DNA of 64,000 nt, taken from assembly GCA_033239005.1 (NCBI GenBank), contig BSQZ01000026.1, forward strand, positions 5,352,001 through 5,416,000. Reading direction: 5' to 3'. The position numbers and the translations under genes were made by a program. Shown here in pieces: positions 50,591 to 63,085 of the stretch (position 1 is the stretch's first letter; the number at the start of each line of letters is the position of its first letter). Origin of the DNA: Lamellibrachia satsuma. Taxonomy: Eukaryota; Annelida; Polychaeta; Sabellida; Siboglinidae. The notes below the pieces were generated by a model, which was not told the origin of the DNA, ran no database searches, and was given only the letters and a program-made list of their open reading frames with translations.

Positions 50591-50785
50591 AGGTTGGGAT
50601 TAAGGTAAGCACCAGTCGTCAGGAGTTAGGGTTAGGGTTAACTCAATTCGCCAGGGGCGCTCCACAGCCGCACAGCGCTCATGCTACCCAGAAGGTTGTG
50701 CGCATGCGCAGTAAACTGGAAACCGGGTGTCCCTCCCAAACTGGCGCCCTCTTTTGCTTGGTCAAAAATGCTTCTTAACTACTTG
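50590..50785 (+). repeat. Polinton-adjacent repeat, copy 2
   Basis: Matches 21205-21345 with an extra ~50 bases containing TTAGGGTTAGGGTTAA. It ends CTTCTTAACTACTT, after which the sequence (GCGAAGAATGCGG onward) is the reverse complement of 31905-31960. Confidence 0.6.
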
Positions 50786-51320
50786 CGAAGAATGCGGCGC
50801 GCTTCTAGGGAATGACTCGGGAAACATGTCATTGATTACCGATCTATTTCATAACTAGCGCTTGTTTTGTCCAATCTACATGTGCTTCAAATTGTTTTGA
50901 TGGCGATAAATAAACTTTATTGTAAGCGTACAATCAGGTGTTCTTTATTTTGCACTCAACAAAGATAGAGTTTCAGCGCATATACCAAACCAAACGACAC
51001 TCGATCGATACACCACAAAAACCCACAAGAAAGACACTGAAACAGCACGTTCATTCGCGGTTTTTGTAATTCAAGATAACCAACATCAGCCAGCCACCAC
51101 TCAACTCTTTGAGCATCATTAAATAGACAATTCAAACTCGCACGCTTTACTGACGGCAAGTGAGCACTAAAATAAATAAAATCTAGTCTTAGAACTTACA
51201 CGGACATCTGACGAAAGCCCGCTACTAGTGATAATATTGTGCTTCCAGGTTGCGGCTAAAACACTATGAATTATTTCTAAAGAGTCCGCAAGGTGACGCA
51301 AGCCACAGCAGTACTGCTGT
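50786..51320. other. No gene recognised
   Basis: The first ~55 bases are related in inverted orientation to 31905-31960. An AATAAA lies near 50908. No coding signal was seen. Confidence 0.45.
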
Positions 51321-51329
51321 TATTTGCAT

Positions 51330-52740
<1,411 letters not shown>

Positions 52741-52798
52741 GCAACTAGAAGAACAAGAGGACATTGAATAGCGTTGATGATGGATTAGTGGGGATATA

Positions 52799-52837
52799 GA
52801 GAGAACGAGGGAGACAGAGTGAGAGAGAGAGAGAGGG

Positions 52838-52876
<39 letters not shown>

Positions 52877-52915
52877 GGAGCAGGAGGATGGAGGAGGGAG
52901 GGAGAGAGAGAGAGA
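52799..52915. repeat. (GA)n-rich simple repeat
   Basis: GAGA runs with GGGA interruptions. A shorter version occupies the equivalent position (60596-60643) in the other gypsy copy. Confidence 0.9.
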
Positions 52916-53169
52916 GTTTATTTCAGAATTGCATTGCAGTAGAACAACTCATAAAATGACATGCAATTACGTGTTGAAATCGGAGCCAAGGCTAGAACCA
53001 GTGGTTATGTAGCATAGCAATATGAGATTAAGTAGTAAATAGACTAAATATCAGTTATCATTAATTCTTATTGGGGACAATACATTAGAACAACGACCTG
53101 AAATATGAAATTATGCTCAGTGCCTGCGTAGAAGGAAACATTGGAGTGTTGTTCGGAAATAAAATATTT

Positions 53170-53541
53170 GAGGCCGCATCGACATCATTATGCAACCGAG
53201 TGACATATCCGTGACCCATAGAGTTGGAAAGACGGAGGTTCGAACTAGACTTGAGCTGGCGAAGTTCATGTCAAGGAAAAAACAACTGGTGGAGAACAAA
53301 AAGAAACTTAAGACTGTGACCGCCAACACTGATGCAAAAATGTTCATCACGGAAGACCTAACACGGATGAGGCATAAACTGCTGATGATGGCCAAACACG
53401 CAGATGCGGTGGACTACGCATACACACACACACAACGGTGGCATCATCTGAGGCACCAAACGGCAAGGCAACAATATAAAAATACAATCGCCTGATGACC
53501 TATTTAAAGTGGGAATCGACAAACCAGATTTCAAGGCACTG
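53170..53541 (+). pseudogene. LINE ORF1 C-terminal domain (L1-ORF1-like)
   Basis: The frame reads ISVTHRVGKTEVRTRLELAK, KKLKTVTANTDAKMFITEDL and TRMRHKLLMMAK, then in another frame IQSPDDLFKVGIDKPDF before a stop. This pattern (shared with L1-type ORF1 C-terminal domains) binds element RNA. It lies just upstream of the endonuclease remnants at 53700, so it is ORF1 of the LINE spanning 53.1-57.3 kb. The N-terminus is missing. Confidence 0.55.
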
Positions 53542-54837
53542 TGACTTGGGCCCTACGTTCTCGGTATAGAATAGGACGGGGCTGGAAGATCCTCTTGTGA
53601 AGACGGAGGAACTAAAAGTATAATTACAGAGCAGAACTCTTTGCAACGCTTTGCAACCTGCTGTAACTAATTTCAAATGTGTTCTATTTACCGTGTGTGG
53701 CTTAATTACCAGGCTTATGTCGCCTGACTTCGATATTTTATTTCAGAATATGACTTAATATTTCTAACAGAAACAAAACAGAATGATTTTGATATAATTG
53801 ATATTGATTGTCATACAATGAATAGAACATTTAAATTTAAATCCGGAGGAGTAGCACAATTGGCCAAGAACTCACTGTCTAGCACCATTGAATCGTAAAT
53901 AGAAATACACATTGTGTACTATGGCTCAGATCAAATGTTAGTTTGCTTTTGTGTGAATCATTATGGGGAACAATTTATATTCCGACAGAGAATTATATTT
54001 ATTCATCAGTTAGTGTGTTTGGTGATATAGAAAACGGCATTGCAAACCAAAGGAGTGATTCAAACAGCCCATTGCACCTAGTTGGTGATTTTAATGTCTG
54101 AACTGGTAATTTATGTGACTTCATTGCGTCTGATGATGAAGATATGGTGTTAAATTACATTGATGAAAATAAAATGCAACAGTTAATGGAAAGAAATAAT
54201 TTTTATAATTAAGACATTCCACTGGATAGAAATTCATTTAATAAAAAGACAAATAATTATGGATATATGTTGATCTCATTGTGTAAAAGCTTAAATATAA
54301 ACATTGCTAATGGTAGGGTTGGGGTTGAAAGGGACAGAGGTGCAAATACATGCAAGAATGCAAGCATTGTTGATTATATTCTTGTATCTTCACAATCATT
54401 TGAAAAGCCAATTGTTTCAGCAATATGTTAGGATGCGTAGGTTGAGCATAATCATACTACCCAATTTAGCAAGCTAAAAATTGGTTACGGATTGTGAATC
54501 AGACTTTGAAAACAATATTAATTTGAAGGATGTTGAAGATACAGAGAAAGATCTTGACAATTTACTGTGTAATAATATTGATGCGGCTTCGGTAAATGAT
54601 ACCTTACCTTAAGATACCTAAAGATGGTTCTGATCGCAGGATTGTTGTGACTCCTCAATGATCAGATCTTCTTAAATAAAAGTGACTCATGTCAACGATA
54701 CAATACAAAATGCTGCTAAAATAGTTGGCTGTATGAATGATAAGTATAGACCTTCAACGAAGGGTAAACGCATTGATAAAAAAGCTACCAGTAAACCATG
54801 GTTTAATCAAACCTGTAAAGAAAGAGAAAACAACTAT

Positions 54838-54960
54838 TTTTCAAGCCAAGGCTGTGCACTCTAAAGATAAAACAGCTCTTTCACGCCACGGCTGTATATT
54901 GCAAATATAAAACAGCTCTTTCAAGCCAAGGCTGTGCACTGTAAAGATAAAACTGGTGTT
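54838..54960 (+). repeat. Three tandem copies of a ~43-bp unit inside the LINE linker
   Basis: Units of the form TCAAGCCAAGGCTGTGCACT-TAAAGATAAAACAGCTCTT repeat three times, the middle one more diverged. They expand the region between endonuclease and RT. Confidence 0.75.
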
Positions 54961-55257
54961 AATGGACATGTCAAATATAATACTAAGTGGGAACTATAAT
55001 AATAAGTGGGAACTATAACAAATAGCACAAATTGTGTATTAGGGATGTTGCAAATAAATTAAGAAATATGAAGAGTAAGAATCCTAAGGACTACTGGAAA
55101 ATTGTTAATGAGACGAGAGTTGAAAAAGGTAAAGAAGTAAGTCAAGTTAATAACAACACGTTTTTGATTACTATAAGAAGTTAAGTTTTAATGAGGAAGA
55201 GGATCAGAATGAGTATGATTTTGAATAGTTTGCAAACTTAAATAATACTAGTTTATT

Positions 55258-56555
55258 AAAAAGTACTAGCTGTTCAGCTACTATTCTCATCGATACATGT
55301 ATTTTATTATATTATGTTAATGCATTTATTAAATGACCAATTAACAAATTGTTAATGATTGTGTTAATGCTAGTAGTGTGAATATGTTTAAAAATAGAAC
55401 TGACAGATATCTGATAAGGGCGGGCTACACATAGATGAGAAAATTGTTGGACTCTCGATAAGCCAATGGCTTCCTTGTCCACTTGCCATCTGGAACTTGT
55501 TGTTCGAGATGGCAATCTTGTTAAATCTTGTTAAACAACAGTTACTCTTTGTGTGTTCCTGTAGCAAACGAGCTCAGGGTTCTGCCATGACGCATCAGCA
55601 GGGTCTACATTAATATTTTTATACTTATCAAAATAATATTTATATAATATGAGGCGAGAATTTACTTTGCTATAATTGTTGCGGTTCGCAATGCGAGAAA
55701 CAGTCCGGAGTACGCGAAATGGTTTTAATCCAAAAACGGCACGTGACAAGTTAAAGTTTACGTTGCAAACCTCGCTGACGCTAGTAGTGCTTTCTGGGAA
55801 CAACATATATAATATGAGGCGAGAATTTACTTTGCTACAATCGTTGCGGTCCGGATGTTCCCACCCCCCGCCACCGTCCTCCCTATCTATCGTCAATGTT
55901 CTCGTGTTGCTTACCGTCTTACTATGATTATGCACTGTATGTAAATATTTATCGCTCTATAGTGCATAACTTGTTCTGATCAACAATCAGCTTTGTGTAT
56001 TAACTTTCCTTCTGATGAATTTTCCCGCAGAGTTAGTTCATATATTCTCTATTATATTCAAAGCATGCACAATATTGTTAACACTTTCCTTCCTGTACAA
56101 TTTTTCCCGTAGGGTTTTTAGAAGGTTTTATTGCGTGTAATTTGGTGTACAAACATAGATGATGTGTTGATCAGTGCATCATGTTACAATGAGTCTTACT
56201 TATGTATGCATTATTCCAATCTTTGTTGCAGCATTATATTTTTATGCTGATGTCTATTTATGTGGTGGGACAAGTGACCGCCCCACAGTTGCTACAAGTT
56301 TGTATTGGTGATTAAGCTATATCTCATCGATTTACATGTATGGTATTTTCCTCGATGATCATGTTTGTACTAGCTTTTCAGCTAATTCTCTCATCGATAC
56401 ATCTATTTTATTAACTGTTAATGCATTTGCTATATGACCTTTAACAACAATTACTCTTTGTGTGTTCCTGTAGCAAACGAGCTCAGGTTTCTGCATTTGC
56501 GCATCAACAAGGTATCAACATTAAGCATCAGCTGGATATAAAATAATACTTTCTT
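55258..56555 (+). mobile_element. Nested element with LTR-like direct repeats, second copy
   Basis: 55258-55640 (itself interrupted by a CR1 fragment) and 56370-56555 share GTACTAGCT-TTCAGCTA, CTCATCGATACAT, AATTACTCTTTGTGTGTTCC and TGTAGCAAACGAGCTCAG in the same order. The sequence outside shows AAATAATACT on both sides, a possible target duplication. It occupies the same LINE position as the insertion at 16200-17180. Confidence 0.5.
55357..55535 (+). mobile_element. CR1-like LINE copy 4, 5'-truncated
   Basis: It begins inside the last ORF2 codons (ASSVNMFKNRTDRYLIRAGY) and continues through the family 3' UTR to TTAAATCTTGTTAAA. It splits the left LTR-like repeat of the nested element, so it is a younger insertion. 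TTAACAA/TTAAACAA on the two sides may be the target duplication. Confidence 0.8.
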
Positions 56556-57275
56556 AAATAGTATGTCTACAGCTGGGGAAGTAAGGCTATGCATAAGTGA
56601 AAAAAATTATAAGTTGTGTGGGTTGGAACTAGTTCTAAATGAGCTCCTAAAACATTTTGGGGATTGTTTGATTTCCGTATATGTTGAATTGCTTAATGTC
56701 GTATTAAAATATGGCCATATTCCTAAAGATTGGGCCATGGGTATGATTTTGCTTACTTATAAAAATACGGGTCCCGTAACCGACCCAGGCAACTACAGAA
56801 GGACCACACTGCTCAGTTGTTTCTTGTAAAGTATTCACCTCTGTTTGGAATAACAGACTAACTGAATACATTGATGAATTGGAAATAATGGGGAGGAACA
56901 AGCTGGATGTCGGCATGATTATTCCACAACGGATCATGCATTTTTCTTATTTATAATTAAACAAAAGGAAGCGCTTATACTGTGCCTTTGTAGATTATGG
57001 AAAGGCTTTTGACACTGTACATATTTATGTAGTTAAAATTGTTATCAAATAATATTGATGAACACATTTTTACTGTTATATTTAATTTATACAATGAAGC
57101 TAAATCATGTATTATGAATACATGAACAAAACATTAGTCACCTTTCTTCCCATGCAATATTGGAGTTCAACAAGGCGAACATGTATCAACACTAATGTTT
57201 GCATTATTCTTGAAGGATCTAGAAACACATCTGGCAAATACATATGGGGGTTAAAATGCATTCTAGTCTAATGGA

Positions 57276-57512
57276 AAACTTGGGCCAGTTCCTTACCACA
57301 CCCTGACTTGTCAAACTTCGTTTGGAGGAGTTTCAAATTGTCATCATGGTCACCCTCAGCCAACATCTTTGTGGCTCCGCATCCATTCACAATGATGTCA
57401 TCGGCGACGCAGATCACACCTGCTATGCCTTCAAATGACTCGTTTAGCTTTTCCTGAAATACCTCGCTGCTCACTTTGAGGCCGAAATGTAATCTGATCC
57501 ATCGGTATCTAC
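57276..57512 (-). pseudogene. Ty3/gypsy RT fragment, copy B (left part)
   Basis: The minus strand reads SSEVFQEKLNESFEGIAG, VADDIIVNGCG and AEGDHDDNLKLLQTKFDK. The catalytic VADD is intact here, unlike copy A. It continues at 59458 after an inserted LINE. The left edge is joined to LINE sequence. Confidence 0.75.
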
Positions 57513-59457
57513 CGACATGGTGTTTGCTGCAAGGCAGCTGCAGAGAAATGTCAGGAGCAAAACTCTGACCTGTTCCCTACCTATGTTGACCTGACCAAGG
57601 GCTTCGATACGGTTAGCAAAAATGAAGCCATAAACCGTCTCCCCCAACTGCCCATCAATGAAGCGCTGGATGACCCACCAACTTTGCTTGAGACCCAGAA
57701 AGCGATCCGTCTGCTCTCCAGTGGCAAGCCTCCTGGTTCTGATTCCATTCCAGCCGAGGTCTACAAGGAAGGTGGCTCAGCTTTGACTGAAAAGCTCCAT
57801 CAACTGTTTCTACTCAGGTGGCAGCAGGAGACGATCCCCATGATTTCAAAGATGCTTCATTCATACACCTGTACAAAAGGAAATCATCAGGTCTGCGACA
57901 ACCACCGAGGTATACCCTTGCTCTTCATTGCAGGCAAGATATTTGCCAGGATCCTGCTTAACCGTCTCACAACGCACATTGACCAGGGACTCCTACCAGA
58001 GAGCCAGTGTGGATTCCGGAAAGAGCGCGGGACCACCGACATGGTGTTTGCTGCAAGGCAGCTGCAAGAGAAATGTCAGGAGCAAAACTCTTACCTGTTC
58101 TCTACCTATGTCGGCCTGACCAAGGCCTTCGATACGTTTAGCAGAGAGGGTCTGTGGAAGATTATGGCCAAGTACGGATGCCCACGGAAGTTTATCTCCA
58201 TGGTGCAGCAATTCCACGCTGGCATGAAAGCACAAGTTCAGGACAATGGTGAGACATCTGAGCCATTCCCTGTCTCTAATGGCGTCAAGCAGGGCTGCGT
58301 CTTGGCACCAACACTGTTCAGCCTCATGTTTTCCGTATTGCTGACTGACGCTTTCGGAGATGGTGACGTTGGAATCAACCTCAGGTACCTTACAGATGGC
58401 AAGCTGTTCAACCTCAGGAGGCTTCAAGCAAAAACCAAGGTCAAGACAGACATCATCAGGGACTTCCAGTTTGCTGATGATTGTGCCCTCAATGCCGGCT
58501 CAGAAGCTGATATGCAATGCAGCGTATACAAACTTTCCATAGCCTGCACAAACTTCGGTCTCACCATCAGCAAAAAGAAGACTGAAGTACTGCACCAGCC
58601 GGCCCCAGGGAAACCCTATGTTGAGCCCAACATTACCGTCAACGGTCAGAGACTCATTGCAGTGAACAGGTTCACCTATCTTTGCAGCACACTGTCTCAA
58701 AATGTCACCATTGATGACGAGGTGAACGTCAGAATTGCAAGGGCCAGAGCAACCTTCGGCAGACTACATCCCAATATCTGTAACAGAAGAGGCATTAGTC
58801 TACAGACCAAGCTGAAGATGTACAGCGCAATTGAGCTCCCCACTCTGCTCTACGCATGTGAAATATGGACAGTGTACCAACACCATGCCAAGACGCTGAA
58901 CCACTTCCACACAACGTGCCTCAGGAAACTCCTCAACATCAAGTAGCAGGACAGGATTCCAGACACTAAGGTACTTGCCGAAGCAGACCTGCTCAGCATC
59001 TATACCATCCTAATGCAGTCCCATCTATGCTGGGCAGGACATGTAGCCCGCATGCCAGACCATCGGCTCCCAAAAAGGCTCTTCTATGGTGAAAGCGGTC
59101 CATGGAGGTCAGAAGAAGCACTTCAAAGACACTCTAAAAACATCCCTGAAAGCGTTTGCCATCACCCCCGACTCATGGGAAGCAATCGCCATGGACCGGG
59201 CCAAGTAGCGTTCCTCTGTGTACAAAGGCTCCAAGATATGCGAGACCAACAGGACCGCTGCAGCAAAGCAAAGGAGACAAGCCAAGAAAGCCCGAGCCAG
59301 CAATCCTCAATATGACGTCCCCCTCATCCCCTGTCACAACTGCCAACGTACCTTCCATGCACGGATTGGCCTTATCAGCCATCTGCGCACTCATCAGATC
59401 CAGCCCCAACTACCCCCAGATGACTAGAGTGGTCCTCGTCGACTCGATGGACGAACA
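57513..59457 (+). pseudogene. LINE with RT and C2H2 finger, copy 2, inserted in gypsy copy B
   Basis: The main frame runs 57684-58946: SSGKPPGSDSIPAEVYKEGG, GLTKAFDTFSREGLWK, GVKQGCVLAPTLFSLMF and FADDCALNAGS, then a TAG at 58944-58946. Further frames carry the C-terminal part, and 59218-59427 ends CHNCQRTFHARIGLISHLRTH. The first ~108 bases (57513-57620) duplicate an internal RT segment (58036-58143), so the 5' end is rearranged. The target gypsy sequence resumes with TCT on both sides. Confidence 0.8.
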
Positions 59458-60530
<1,073 letters not shown>

Positions 60531-60595
60531 GAAGAACAAGAGGACACTGAATAGCGCTGGTGATGGATTAGTGGGGATATAGAGAGAACGAGGGA

Positions 60596-60607
60596 GACAG
60601 AGAGAGA

Positions 60608-60643
<36 letters not shown>
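60596..60643. repeat. (GA)n simple repeat
   Basis: Pure GA with one GT interruption, at the outer edge of gypsy copy B. Beyond it the two copies no longer resemble each other, so it marks the homology limit. Confidence 0.9.
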
Positions 60644-60646
<3 letters not shown>

Positions 60647-60649
60647 GTT

Positions 60650-61345
60650 TTGTACCCTGCTTTGTGAAGAAGCAGGTTGCTTAGTACACGCATATGGCCC
60701 GGGGGAGGGGACAACGCCACAATCTTTTTAATGTGGCGGCCATTTTTTTCTTCATCAGCAGTGCTGTTTATTGATGGGCAAAGACCCAAGACTTACCTAG
60801 ACTGAGACATAGACTTATGAAGTCAAACCGCTATGGTCGACGTTCGGACTCCAGTTCATTTTCTCTCGTCCTTTCCTTCCCTGCCAAGCTGGTACCAACC
60901 ACAATGATTGGTGGGCAGGTCTGGTCCTGGGGAACTTCGTGACATGGCGTCTTTTGTACATCGTTGATGAGGCTGGAAGTTGTCCGGGTCATATTCTGAT
61001 CTCTTCGTTAGTCATATAACCACTCCAGCGAATGCCCAAGATCAGGCAAGGTTGGCAGAATGTTTGAGTTGTAAAAAGCCGAGTTTTGAACTCCAGGTAA
61101 ATTTGTTGTTTTTTCCAAATGTTCTCCGACCGATCAAACACTGCTGACGCATTCCCTACTACCTTGTTTGTTGATGGAACTGCCAAGGTGAAGTTTCTAC
61201 TGGATGCTATCAATGTCATCCGGAAAGTCACGGTCTGACATATATTCCTCTTTAACCCACCAAACGCTTTGATTGGGGCTGCAATCTAGAAGGGCTACAA
61301 GCCCATGCAATCGGCAGAGCGCAGTGCCCCCACTTTGCATGTCAA
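60650..61345. other. No gene recognised
   Basis: Mixed-composition sequence with no convincing frame. Short frames on both strands lack domains. Confidence 0.45.
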
Positions 61346-61351
61346 ACAATG

Positions 61352-61500
61352 TCGGGCGCGTTGGCGTAATGGACTCTCGGTGGAGAGAACCTTGGTTCAA
61401 ACCCTCTTGCTGCTGTTTTGATGCTTGGGCAAATTTACCTACTCCACAGTGCTCAGTTCTCTCAGCAGCATGAATGAGTATATATGGCTATTAAAAGTGA
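61352..61500 (+). mobile_element. tRNA-derived SINE
   Basis: An A-box-like TGGCGTAATGG (61362-61372) and a perfect B box GGTTCAAACCC (61394-61404) are spaced as in a Pol III promoter. The downstream part (GATGCTTGGGCAAATTTACC, CAGTGCTCAGTTCTCTCAGC, ATGAATGAGTATATATGG) resembles the shared tail domain of metazoan tRNA-SINEs. The tRNA half does not fold into a convincing functional tRNA by eye. Confidence 0.6.
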
Positions 61501-61775
61501 AAAAGTTAAGGACTAGTGAACGAATAGTTTTCGTGCAGTAATTGCAACGTGGCTAAATGCTTCTCTGAACAGTCGAGTTGGAATGAACATGGCGAAAATT
61601 AGATAAAGCTTAAAGGGTTAATGTGTACGGGCGTAACATGTAAAAGGTGTAAACTGTAAAGCGTACTTGTTTCCCGCTTCTTTGTGACGGTACGGCCTAA
61701 AGTGAATATCATCGCCAATTTATGCAATTTTAATGTTGAACAATTTGCAGCAATGCTTTAAAAACACACAATAAT

Positions 61776-62165
61776 ATGATGACGGTTCACATTTCCTTGA
61801 CATATCTGCTGTATATAAATGTCATAATCCGACCGGCATATACATTTATTAATGTTGTAGAGTGTGATTATCGTGTGGAGACGAAGACAGCATATGTCTA
61901 CCTTGCGGAAACCGCTGATTTTCTGAGAATTGAATTGTTTCGCGGCAACAATCGAAGTGAAAGTATATATATCTCGACGGTCCTGAAAAAGACGCTTTCA
62001 AACGAGGCTCGTAAGTATGGCCAGGTGGTTATCATTCGATGTACAATCCTAATAAAAAACAAATTTATAAATAACGCTGACATACCCAATAAGCTTAGTA
62101 ATCCCTTTACAGATGCATACATTAAAATCACATTTACGGTAACAGAGCTCTTCAAATTAATATAA
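61776..62165 (+). CDS. Unrecognised 129-residue secreted-type protein (hypothetical)
   Basis: The frame opens MMTVHISLTYLLYINVIIRP, a plausible signal peptide, followed by a beta-rich, mixed-charge body (VETKTAYVYLAETADFLRIE, KYGQVVIIRCTILIKNKF, IKITFTVTELFKLI). A splice-acceptor-like TTTGCAG lies about 25 bases upstream. No family is recognised, and there is only weak evidence that it is expressed; it is listed because it is longer and better composed than other frames in this AT-rich area. Confidence 0.35.
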   Translation: MMTVHISLTYLLYINVIIRPAYTFINVVECDYRVETKTAYVYLAETADFLRIELFRGNNRSESIYISTVLKKTLSNEARKYGQVVIIRCTILIKNKFINNADIPNKLSNPFTDAYIKITFTVTELFKLI

Positions 62166-62235
62166 GAGGGATATTGTGAATATTACACTTATATGTGTAA
62201 ATAACGATTAAGTAGTTTACTCAGCTCTTCTATTT

Positions 62236-63085
62236 CATACTGCTTACTGTTTAGTCAAACACCGGGTATGTCAACAATATAAAGGTTTATTTTAAGTTCG
62301 TATAGGCACAGCTAACGTTCATATTATGCATTATACAAATAACCTGTATCATCAACGCACCTTGGTACTAAAGAAGCGATGGTACTAATACGTATCCATT
62401 CATTACATTGCTACACTGTTGTTCTGCCTTTTCGTTTGACGTTTGTTCTGGTTTATTTAGCGTACGTTGTCAGCGTGGAAACATGTTCAGTTGAGTGTTG
62501 TAAAACTCTTGTTTCATAAGACCGACCACGGTTCATGGCAAGTGTTACGACACTCCTCCGTGCATCCTGGCCTTTCTCGAAATTCACCGGAACAATATCT
62601 GGTGTATGGTAGATTCCTGGAAAGGCGAATACATTATCCTGAAACGGAGACGTGGAGCAAGAAGTACGTGTTTAGGACGTGGTTGAAATGTGACTTTCGG
62701 TCAAGCTGCGGGGGAGACTTTCCGGAGCACACACAATGTTGACACGACATATGCAAATCATAATGCAGAGAACACTTTATAAATCGTATTTGTTTGTCCA
62801 ATGCACAGTTCAATCAGAACTCTGGAAATGTAATCGAAAACACGCGCAAGGATTGCAATAGGCTACACGCATTATCTCATCAGTGTCAATTTACTGCCGT
62901 GTACCATTCCTAATATACCATTTGGACTTACAACTACACTGCATCCCAATAGTACAGCGGTATTCCCCATTCAACGTTGCTGTCGGCTATTGAACTGTTG
63001 TTAATAATATCCTGCTGATCTAAGTCGCGGTGTACCAAGTCCGTCTTAAGCGATCGTTCCGAGGAATATTGATATTTATAGCGCA
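62236..63085 (+). repeat. Dispersed repeat, second copy
   Basis: Partner of 37335-37720 with insertions. The end (GATCGTTCCGAGGAATATTG) also matches 5310-5335. Confidence 0.65.

Larger units (their letters stand above)
53690..57275 (+). pseudogene. LINE ORF2 (I/Nimb-like), plus-strand copy, heavily broken
   Basis: Endonuclease traces are FLTETKQNDFDIIDID (53755), LVGDFNV (about 54080) and SIVDYILVSSQSF (about 54370). A linker at 54682-55250 includes KPWFNQTCKERENNYF. The nested element interrupts at 55258-56555. RT resumes with GLELVLNELLKHFGD (56620), YGHIPKDWAMGMI and CAFVDYGKAFDT (about 56990), and stops at 57275 where gypsy sequence begins. Many stops are present. It is the inverted relative of 14640-17325. 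Confidence 0.7.

Noticed and set aside
50625..50642. TTAGGGTTAGGGTTAA as interstitial telomere
   Set aside because: Only two to three units, inside a dispersed repeat whose other copy has a similar short motif.
61351..61410. Functional tRNA gene
   Set aside because: Pol III boxes are present, but stems do not pair convincingly and the sequence continues into a SINE tail.
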